Assembly: GCA_025360355.1 (NCBI GenBank)
Contig: JANYCL010000076.1
Coordinates: 1-6,400 of the forward strand
Source: Sphingobacteriaceae bacterium
Lineage (GTDB): Bacteria; Bacteroidota; Bacteroidia; B-17B0; Aurantibacillaceae
Reading direction: 5' to 3'
DNA: 6,400 nt
Shown: in pieces, positions 1 to 4,849 of the stretch
How the letters are laid out: each line of letters starts with the position of its first letter
How positions within the stretch are numbered: position 1 is the first letter of the stretch
Made by a program: the position numbers and the translations under genes
Notes under the pieces: model-generated
The model's input: the letters and a program-made list of their open reading frames with translations, nothing else
Database searches by the model: none
What the model was told of the DNA's origin: nothing

Positions 1-122
1 TCAATGCTCGGAAATTCACGGACGCCCAAAAACGAATACCCTATAGCACCAAATAAAATAATGATGATAGAGAATACTGAAACCAGTACTGGACGTTTTA
101 CACTAAGGCCTGCAATATCCAT
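1..122 (-). CDS. RND (HAE1/AcrB-type) efflux pump inner-membrane subunit, N-terminal fragment
   Basis: Only the first 40 codons are in the window; the gene continues past the left edge. It starts at ATG (122-120), 2 nt after the stop of the membrane fusion gene, so the two are almost certainly co-transcribed. The visible protein opens with a short cytoplasmic stretch containing SVKRPV (residues 7-12), then a hydrophobic helix at about 12-33, then GVREFPSI (33-40). A helix preceded by a K/R-R-P element and followed by an R-E-[FY]-P motif is the usual N-terminus of proton-driven RND transporters of the HAE1 family (AcrB, MexB, MdtB). These form an inner-membrane trimer that takes substrates from the periplasm and passes them to an outer-membrane TolC-type channel. 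Substrate cannot be judged from this fragment. The adjacent adaptor gene supports the call. Confidence 0.88.
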   Translation of the reverse strand, partial: MDIAGLSVKRPVLVSVFSIIIILFGAIGYSFLGVREFPSI

Positions 123-124
123 TT

Positions 125-1192
125 TTATTCAGCCGATTTTAATAATTTAAGTTTCGTTCCTTTTTTTACAGATAACAAACCTGTTGTTAAAACTGTATCT
201 CCCTCTTGTAAACCTTCGAGTATTTGAATTTTATCATCCGTACGAACTCCGGTAATAACTTTTGCTTCCACAGCTTCGCCATTCTTAGCGACCATAACTT
301 TTTGTCCTTTTAATATCGGGATGATACATTGTGTTGGTATCATCAATGAATTTTCTTCTTTCTTCATATCAATATAAACTTTCACAAAACTTCCCGGATA
401 AAGATCTTCCGGGCCATTATATAAAGCGCGGCAGCGTAAAGTTTTTGTTAGTTCATCTATCTTTGGTTCGATAGCATAAATATTTGCTTTAAATTCTTTT
501 TCAGAATTTTCGTGAGAGAATTCTATTTCCATTCCTTTTTTTATTGTTGAAGTATATCTTTCGGGAACAGAGAACTCAATGAATAATGGTTTTACCTGAA
601 CTAAAGAAGCGATCACTTGCGTTGGACTTACGTAAGCGCCTTCACTGATATTTCTCAATCCAACAATACCATTAAAGGGCGCATTTATATTTGTTTTTGC
701 TAATTGTGCCAAAATAAAAGATTGATCAGCTTTCAAAGTATTCACTTCATTTTCCTGCACTTCATATTCTTCTTTGCTGATCCCGTTCACTGCTAATAAT
801 TTTTTGAGACGGTCGGTTTTTTCTTCCGCCAATTTTATTTGAATTTTATTTTTTGCTAATTGCGCCTGAAAATCTGCATCGCTGATCCTTATAAGTGGAG
901 CACCTTTGTTTACTTGTTCGCCTTCTTTAAAATAAATAGCTGTTACTTTTCCTGACATCTCCGATTTAATTTCAATTTCATTTAAAGCACCGATCTTTCC
1001 GGAGCTGTAAACTTTGTTAGTGAATGACAATGGTTTCGCTACGTAGTAATTAACTGAAAGAGGTCCTGTAGGTTTTCCGCCATTAGCCGCAGGTCCGCCT
1101 TTTTCTTCTTTTTTTCCGAAGAATAAAAGTTTCACAGCAATTAAAACCGCGAATACAAGAACAACGTAGATCCAATTAGGAATTTTTTTCAT
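125..1192 (-). CDS. RND efflux periplasmic adaptor (membrane fusion protein, AcrA/MexA type)
   Basis: A 355-residue protein, normal length for the family. Residues 8-25 are a hydrophobic helix with no lipobox, so it is probably held in the inner membrane by this anchor with the rest in the periplasm. A Gly/Pro/Lys linker follows (27-44). The two halves of a lipoyl-like domain are at about 72-106 (containing SGKVTAIYFKEGEQVNKG) and 166-198 (NINAPFNGIVG, then GAYVSP). Between them lies a helical hairpin (107-165) that would contact the outer-membrane channel. A beta-barrel domain spans about 203-275 (including LYPGSFVKVYID) and a membrane-proximal domain about 281-350 (VMVAKNGEAVEAKV, GLQEGDTVLTTGL). 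Such adaptors join the RND pump to a TolC-type duct. The gene starts at ATG 1192-1190, 6 nt after the MarR stop, and ends 2 nt before the pump gene. Function is firm; substrate is unknown. Confidence 0.95.
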   Translation of the reverse strand: MKKIPNWIYVVLVFAVLIAVKLLFFGKKEEKGGPAANGGKPTGPLSVNYYVAKPLSFTNKVYSSGKIGALNEIEIKSEMSGKVTAIYFKEGEQVNKGAPLIRISDADFQAQLAKNKIQIKLAEEKTDRLKKLLAVNGISKEEYEVQENEVNTLKADQSFILAQLAKTNINAPFNGIVGLRNISEGAYVSPTQVIASLVQVKPLFIEFSVPERYTSTIKKGMEIEFSHENSEKEFKANIYAIEPKIDELTKTLRCRALYNGPEDLYPGSFVKVYIDMKKEENSLMIPTQCIIPILKGQKVMVAKNGEAVEAKVITGVRTDDKIQILEGLQEGDTVLTTGLLSVKKGTKLKLLKSAE

Positions 1193-1198
1193 GCTCTG

Positions 1199-1672
1199 TT
1201 ATTTTGATTTCTTATAATTAAAAGTGAGATGATCAGATGGTAATTTTTCAAGATTCTCACAAACCTTAAACATTACTTTAAAAAACGCTTTGCGTTCAGT
1301 TTCAGAAATATTTGAAAATGCTTTTTCATCAATTGCTTTAAATGATCTTACAACTTCTTTGGTTTGCTTCTCTCCTTTTTTCGAGAGTGAAATAAAATGT
1401 TCACGGCGGTCGTCAGGATTTGTTTTGCGCTCTACCCATCCGGCTTTGCTTAAATAATCCATCACTTTTACCATGGCTGTTTTATCTATTTTAAGTTCAT
1501 CACAAATATTCTGCTGACAGCAATTTTTATTGTTGTGCAAAAAATACAGAACCGAAAAATATCTCTCAATATCTAATTTTTCGAGGCTCTTGGTTAAAGC
1601 ACCATAATACATCTTTGAGAGGATAAACGCTTGCGTTCCAACCGGCAACCTGCTCTCTTCTGTCTTACTCAT
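1199..1672 (-). CDS. MarR-family winged-helix transcriptional regulator
   Basis: A 157-residue protein with MarR-family length and layout. Helices at about 10-48 would form part of the dimer interface. The winged helix spans about 51-100, with a recognition-helix region KIDKTAMVKVMDYLSKAGWV (61-80). The wing holds the family-typical N-P-D-D-R-R (85-90) followed by HFISLSKKG. The C-terminal helices (102-143) complete the dimerisation domain. It is the first gene of an operon with the adaptor and RND pump, and MarR proteins in that position usually repress the linked efflux genes until a ligand or oxidant binds; that role is inferred here. Cysteines at 51, 52, 57 and 138 are a little unusual, with three clustered at the start of the winged helix. 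The start is ATG 1672-1670, and the TATATTTG element 23 bp upstream supports it. No clear Shine-Dalgarno sequence is present. Confidence 0.92.
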   Translation of the reverse strand: MSKTEESRLPVGTQAFILSKMYYGALTKSLEKLDIERYFSVLYFLHNNKNCCQQNICDELKIDKTAMVKVMDYLSKAGWVERKTNPDDRREHFISLSKKGEKQTKEVVRSFKAIDEKAFSNISETERKAFFKVMFKVCENLEKLPSDHLTFNYKKSK

Positions 1673-1695
1673 TAGTTTAATAATAAAATAGTTGG

Positions 1696-1703
1696 CAAAT
1701 ATA
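1696..1703 (-). promoter_or_regulatory. Putative Bacteroidota -7 promoter element for the MarR-efflux operon
   Basis: On the minus strand this reads TATATTTG, a full match to the TAnnTTTG element of Bacteroidota housekeeping promoters. It lies 23 bp before the MarR start codon, which predicts a short leader of about 15 nt. I see no good TTTG -33 box at 18-20 bp upstream, so the promoter may be weak or dependent on other factors. The call is from motif and position only. Confidence 0.55.
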
Positions 1704-1759
1704 ACTAATTTAAAGGCGCTTCTTCCTTATTTAACATTTTATATTCATGAATTCAGACA

Positions 1760-1788
1760 TTGTTTTTCAATACTTTATACTAATTTTG
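1760..1788 (+). promoter_or_regulatory. Putative promoter of the TolB-like gene
   Basis: TAATTTTG at 1781-1788 matches the TAnnTTTG -7 element, and TTG at 1760-1762 is a partial -33 box with an 18-bp spacer. Transcription would begin near 1795, leaving a leader of only about 10 nt before the ATG at 1805. Together with the minus-strand element at 1696-1703, the 132-bp intergenic region carries two divergent promoters roughly 80 bp apart. Confidence 0.55.
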
Positions 1789-1804
1789 TTTCACAATCTA
1801 ACTT

Positions 1805-2842
1805 ATGTCCAAATTACTCTCCTTTTGCTTTTTGATCCTGATGTTTTGTTTTAGCAAAGCTCAGGAAAAACATTTTAAAAATCTTACACAATTAACCTAT
1901 GGCGGCGATAATGCGGAAGCTTATTTTTCACCAAACGGAAAAATGGCCTCTTTCCAGAGTAATAATAAGAATTGGAGCTTGCAATGCGATCAGATCTTTG
2001 CTTTAGATATTGAAAAAGCCGGTAAAGATACTACTTACAAACCTCCAATGATCAGCACAGGAAAAGGACGTACAACCTGCAGTTATTATCTGCACGATGG
2101 AAAACAAATTCTGTATGCTTCAACACATAAAGGAAACGATAGCTGTCCTCCTGTTCCACAAATTAAAGGAAAATACATTTGGGCCGTGTACAAAGATTTT
2201 GATATTTATGTTGCAGACTCTAAGGGAAAAATATTAAAGCAGTTAACCAACTCACCTGGTTATGATGCAGAAGCAACTATTTCTCCGAAAGGCGATAAAA
2301 TTGTTTTTACAAGCATAAGAAGCGGAGATCTTGAATTATGGACCATGGACATTGATGGGAAAAATCAAAAACAAATTACAAATGGTTTAGGTTACGACGG
2401 AGGCGCATTTTTTTCTCCCGATGGAAAACGTTTGGTATTTAGAGCAAGCAGACCGAAAACAGAAGAAGAAATAAAAGAATACAAAGAATTATTATTACAA
2501 AATTTAGTGGCACCAACGAGCATGGAATTATATACCTGTAATGTTGATGGAAGCGATCTTAAACAAGTTACAGCTTTGGGAAAAGCAAATTGGGCTCCGT
2601 ACTTTTTACCAGGTGGAAAGAAAATTATTTTCTCAAGTAACCATCATAGTAAAAAAGGATATGATTTTCAATTGTTCGTGATAAATGATGATGGCACCGG
2701 TTTAGAACAGATCACCAACGAAAGTATGTTCAACGCATTTCCGATGTTCTCGCCTGACGGAAAGAAATTAATTTTTTCATCGAACAGAAATAATCACGGA
2801 TCAAGAGATACGAATTTATTTATTGCAGATTGGGTTGAGTAA
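1805..2842 (+). CDS. Secreted TolB-like six-bladed beta-propeller protein (PD40 repeats)
   Basis: A 345-residue protein. Residues 1-19 form a Sec signal peptide with probable cleavage after SKA (17-19), so it should be periplasmic or exported. The rest is built from PD40-type repeats. Their core strand motif (S-P-[DNK]-G-K-x-hydrophobic-x-F) recurs near 41-50, 96-105 (degenerate), 159-168, 203-212, 267-276 and 315-324, which fits about six blades as in TolB propellers. Typical inter-blade strings follow, such as LELWTMDIDGKNQKQIT and LFVINDDGTGLEQIT. A segment with CPPVP (114-118) and YIWAVYKDFDIYVAD resembles, from memory, a conserved family of PD40 proteins in Bacteroidota. There is no TolB N-terminal domain and no tolA, tolQ, tolR or pal gene nearby, so a Tol-Pal role is not supported. 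It may bind a protein, glycan or peptide; the actual function is unknown. Confidence 0.85.
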   Translation: MSKLLSFCFLILMFCFSKAQEKHFKNLTQLTYGGDNAEAYFSPNGKMASFQSNNKNWSLQCDQIFALDIEKAGKDTTYKPPMISTGKGRTTCSYYLHDGKQILYASTHKGNDSCPPVPQIKGKYIWAVYKDFDIYVADSKGKILKQLTNSPGYDAEATISPKGDKIVFTSIRSGDLELWTMDIDGKNQKQITNGLGYDGGAFFSPDGKRLVFRASRPKTEEEIKEYKELLLQNLVAPTSMELYTCNVDGSDLKQVTALGKANWAPYFLPGGKKIIFSSNHHSKKGYDFQLFVINDDGTGLEQITNESMFNAFPMFSPDGKKLIFSSNRNNHGSRDTNLFIADWVE

Positions 2843-2914
2843 TTCAAAGATCTAATAATTCAAAGATTAATTTTTGAATTTTCAAATCTTTAAATTTTTA
2901 AATCTTTAAATTTT
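2841..2914. repeat. Nested inverted repeat, four copies of a unit with 16-bp period
   Basis: AATTCAAAGAT occurs at 2841-2851 and again at 2857-2867, exactly 16 bp apart. AAATCTTTAAATTTT occurs at 2884-2898 and 2900-2914, also 16 bp apart, and is close to the reverse complement of the first unit. Copies 1 and 4, and copies 2 and 3, share the same centre of symmetry (about 2876.5). A long, AT-only cruciform or RNA hairpin with one or two mismatches per 12-bp arm is therefore possible, with a loop of about 16 nt (2869-2884). The element includes the last two bases of the propeller gene's stop codon and runs to within the first codon of idi. It has no G+C-rich stem, so it is a poor classical terminator. 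It could be a small dispersed repeat, a processing site or a translational control element. Confidence 0.75.
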
Positions 2915-3413
2915 GAAAGAAGAAGTTATATTAGTAAACGAAAAAGACGAGCCTATCGGCACCATGGAAAAAATGGAAGCCCATGAAAAAGGTTTACTTC
3001 ATCGCGCATTTTCTGTTTTTCTTTTCAATTCAAAAGATAAACTGCTTTTACAACAACGCGCCTTAAACAAATACCACAGCGCCGGTTTATGGACAAACAC
3101 GTGCTGCAGTCATCCAAGACCAGGTGAAGAGACTTTACAAGCCGCAAAAAGACGCTTGAAAGAAGAGATGGGTATTGAGACTGATCTGACTTTTAAAACT
3201 GCATTTACCTACAAAACAAAATTCGATAATGGCTTAACAGAGCATGAGCTCGACCACGTTTTTACTGGGAATTTTAATGAAGATCCAAAACTAAACCCGG
3301 AGGAAGCCAATAGTTTCAAATGGCAAAGCATCGCAGAAGTAAAAGCTGATCTGAAAATTCATCCTGAAAATTACACCTCTTGGTTCAAAATTGCCCTTGA
3401 GTCGTTGTTTTAA
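2913..3413 (+). CDS. idi: Isopentenyl-diphosphate delta-isomerase, type 1 (Nudix fold)
   Basis: A 166-residue protein that interconverts isopentenyl diphosphate and dimethylallyl diphosphate in the cytoplasm, supplying isoprenoid synthesis (quinones, undecaprenyl phosphate, carotenoids). By comparison with E. coli Idi, recalled from memory, the active-site residues are present. The catalytic cysteine is C65 within TNTCCSHP, metal ligands are H24, H30, H67, E110 and E112 (the last two in NGLTEHELD), and the Nudix-like helix spans 71-88 (from GEETL to LKEEMGI). Length is slightly below E. coli's. The start is unusual: the frame has a TAA at 2907-2909, then ATT, then TTG at 2913-2915. The next ATG (codon 18, 2964) would remove the first conserved strand EVILVNEKDEPIG, so TTG is the best start. 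No other isoprenoid gene is in view. It may be read through from the propeller gene or from a weak -7-like sequence near 2868-2876. Confidence 0.95.
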   Translation: MKEEVILVNEKDEPIGTMEKMEAHEKGLLHRAFSVFLFNSKDKLLLQQRALNKYHSAGLWTNTCCSHPRPGEETLQAAKRRLKEEMGIETDLTFKTAFTYKTKFDNGLTEHELDHVFTGNFNEDPKLNPEEANSFKWQSIAEVKADLKIHPENYTSWFKIALESLF

Positions 3414-3470
3414 GCCCCTTTTTGAACATTTTTAAAGCGTTTATTGCGAATATTTTAATCTGAAATATGT

Positions 3471-3500
3471 TTTGAGAATTCTGAATAAATACTATATTTG
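3471..3500 (+). promoter_or_regulatory. Strong Bacteroidota-type promoter (TTTG / TATATTTG)
   Basis: TTTG at 3471-3474 and TATATTTG at 3493-3500 are separated by 18 bp, close to the Bacteroidota consensus of TTTG, about 19 bp, then TAnnTTTG. Transcription would start about 6 nt downstream, giving a leader of roughly 27 nt before the ATG at 3533. This is the best promoter match in the window, and it indicates that the two small membrane genes downstream form their own unit, separate from idi. Confidence 0.7.
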
Positions 3501-3532
3501 TTACGTAATACAATTGAATTAAAACAAAAATC

Positions 3533-3808
3533 ATGAAAACGGTATTCATTATTGTTCTTTTTATAATAGCCATAGGTTTAACTTATGTGTCTATTACACC
3601 TTATAACAGTTCACTTTTATTGTTGGCTGTTCCTTTGGTATTATTGTTTGTAGCCGTTATCATGGCTTTTTTCTTAAGCTCTTGGCACGAAGAAGAAGAA
3701 TTTAAAGAGCGCTTTAAAAAAGGTTTAGCAACAGGGTGTATGCTCTCTGCAGGCTTTTTCATTATTGGTTATTTATTTGTTATTGTTGAATCTTTAATAC
3801 GTTCATAA
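3533..3808 (+). CDS. Small three-helix integral membrane protein of unknown function
   Basis: A 91-residue protein that I do not recognise. It has three hydrophobic segments at about 3-20, 27-49 and 66-86. Between the second and third lies a highly charged stretch (WHEEEEFKERFKK, 51-63). By the positive-inside rule the net charge there is ambiguous, since acidic and basic residues alternate. It starts at ATG 3533 behind a near-consensus promoter and ends 1 nt before the next gene, so the two are co-transcribed and perhaps translationally coupled. Codon use and base composition match the neighbours. The clear promoter, the tight spacing and the lack of a competing frame with a known product argue that it is a real gene. 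A role in the cell envelope is inferred only from its membrane segments and its partner. Confidence 0.75.
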   Translation: MKTVFIIVLFIIAIGLTYVSITPYNSSLLLLAVPLVLLFVAVIMAFFLSSWHEEEEFKERFKKGLATGCMLSAGFFIIGYLFVIVESLIRS

Positions 3809-3809
3809 T

Positions 3810-4181
3810 ATGAGTCCCATTTCAAAAATTTTATCGATCCTTGCCATTGGATTTTTCTGCATTATCATGTTTTTTATTGGCGGCTTTCCTTTAAGTGAAG
3901 GTTATAATCCTATTAAACCCGCAGCCGATACTAAGTTTAGCTCAAATTATTCTGAAGATAATTTTAATAAAGTTACAGTAGGAATGGACACCACTGAATT
4001 GCTTAAATTAATTGGTGAACCAATTGGTAAATTACCAAACCATGCTGCTTTTAAACCTATGTGGTTCTATTCGGTTAATAAAGAAAGTCAATCTGGCGAC
4101 TTCGCCTGGCTTAAGCGTGGTGTTTTAATTGGACGCAACGGTAAAGTCCGCGAAATTCAAAAATCAGTTCTTTACGAATAA
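3810..4181 (+). CDS. Membrane-anchored protein with BamE/SmpA-like segment
   Basis: A 123-residue protein. Residues 5-27 are one hydrophobic helix, either an uncleaved anchor or a signal sequence; C17 has no good lipobox around it. After a polar linker (28-50), residues 52-118 read like the SmpA/OmlA (BamE) fold: FNKVTVGMDTTELLKLIGEPIG (52-73) resembles the family's opening 'I..Gmt..eV..llG.P' pattern. It is followed by an aromatic strand (MWFYS, 84-88), a hydrophobic strand (GVLIG) and a closing strand with NGKVREIQKS (110-119). BamE-like domains bind partners in the periplasm, but many proteins share this short fold outside the BAM complex, so bamE itself is not claimed. The gene follows the small membrane protein by 1 nt and is ended by the hairpin at 4207-4233. 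The fold call is by eye and moderate. Confidence 0.7.
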   Translation: MSPISKILSILAIGFFCIIMFFIGGFPLSEGYNPIKPAADTKFSSNYSEDNFNKVTVGMDTTELLKLIGEPIGKLPNHAAFKPMWFYSVNKESQSGDFAWLKRGVLIGRNGKVREIQKSVLYE

Positions 4182-4206
4182 TAAACAAAGTATTATAGAA
4201 TTTAAG

Positions 4207-4233
4207 AAGCCTTACTACTTGTGAGGCTTTTTT
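4207..4233 (+). terminator. Rho-independent terminator of the two-gene membrane unit
   Basis: AAGCCTTAC (4207-4215) pairs with GTGAGGCTT (4221-4229) through a 9-bp stem with one T-G wobble and a 5-nt loop. A run of six T (4228-4233) overlaps the base of the stem. It lies 25 nt after the plus-strand stop. The minus-strand lipoprotein gene ends at 4232, inside the T-tract, so the same hairpin sits just downstream of that gene too. On that strand it is followed by only a weak T-rich stretch, so it may be partly bidirectional. Confidence 0.8.
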
Positions 4234-4849
4234 ATTTATGATTAGTGAGTCTGATCTTCTCCCGCGGAACTCCTAATTTCATGAAATAATTAGCGATGTG
4301 TTCTTTCGTTATCGAAGTATGCCTGTTTTGATGCTCATCTGCTTTTTTATCTCCAAAATGTTCCCGCACATTTACAAGTGAGATCTTATCAACGGTATTA
4401 CTATCCAGATAATTTTTAAGGATCTGTTTGTCATATTCTAAAACATCATCTTCATCAGTATTATATCTCACAAAAGCACTGTCAGTTTTATATGGATCTG
4501 TTTTATTGAAACTGATAATTATATAACGTTCTTCCTGCAGAGCCATAAACCTATATTTTAAAGTATCCTTTTTTACAGGCGCTTCATCTGTATCGGCAGT
4601 ACTATTATTATCAGGAACAACAATTCCCTTTTCCCTTAATTTTTTGTTTTTGGCACGCTGACGTTTTTTCTTTCTGGCTGTAGACTTAGATTTTCTTTGC
4701 TTCTTCATTGCACTCATGTTTACACTTGGCAACTTAAACTCACTCGCAATACAACTCCACCGGAAACAAATAAAAGGAAATTTAGAATGTATGGCACAGG
4801 ACCAAAACAAAGAGAGCGTAAGAAATAATATAATGAGCTTTTTGATCAA
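4232..4849 (-). CDS. Putative lipoprotein with basic linker and possible degenerate OmpA-like C-terminus
   Basis: A 205-residue protein without a confident family. From the TTG start (4849-4847), residues 1-17 make a lysine-led hydrophobic signal sequence ending LFWSC, so C18 may be lipidated. Residues 49-74 are extremely basic (mostly K and R), followed by an acidic, low-complexity stretch (79-94). The C-terminal part, about 97-202, ends with NRHTSITKEHIANYFMKLGVPREKIR. That recalls the 'N..LS..RA..V..YL...G+...+I' helix of OmpA-like peptidoglycan-binding domains, but the diagnostic residues are not all there. The TTG overlaps the TGA of the radical SAM gene as TTGA, and TAA precedes it in frame, so translation is probably coupled. 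ATG codons at 4717 and 4708 (M45, M48) are alternative starts that would give a cytoplasmic, very basic protein; I prefer TTG because of the signal sequence. Confidence 0.6.
   Translation of the reverse strand: MIKKLIILFLTLSLFWSCAIHSKFPFICFRWSCIASEFKLPSVNMSAMKKQRKSKSTARKKKRQRAKNKKLREKGIVVPDNNSTADTDEAPVKKDTLKYRFMALQEERYIIISFNKTDPYKTDSAFVRYNTDEDDVLEYDKQILKNYLDSNTVDKISLVNVREHFGDKKADEHQNRHTSITKEHIANYFMKLGVPREKIRLTNHK

Noticed and set aside
2841..2914. CRISPR array or tandem repeat locus
   Set aside because: There are only four short copies in two orientations, with no unique spacers and no cas genes. It is an inverted repeat.
2841..2914. Classical Rho-independent terminator after the propeller gene
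   Set aside because: The possible stem is almost pure A+T, has mismatches, and lacks a distinct T-tract after a stable hairpin.
3414..3470. Terminator downstream of idi
   Set aside because: I looked for a GC-containing hairpin with a T-run and found only scattered AT-rich short matches.
3385..3573. A 62-codon open frame on the minus strand
   Set aside because: It overlaps the 3' end of idi, the clear plus-strand promoter and the start of the small membrane gene. Its translation is a low-complexity product of AT-rich DNA with no recognisable domain.
3810..4181. Assigning the gene symbol bamE
   Set aside because: Only a short BamE-like pattern is visible. The protein has an anchor rather than a clear lipobox, and no BAM component is nearby.
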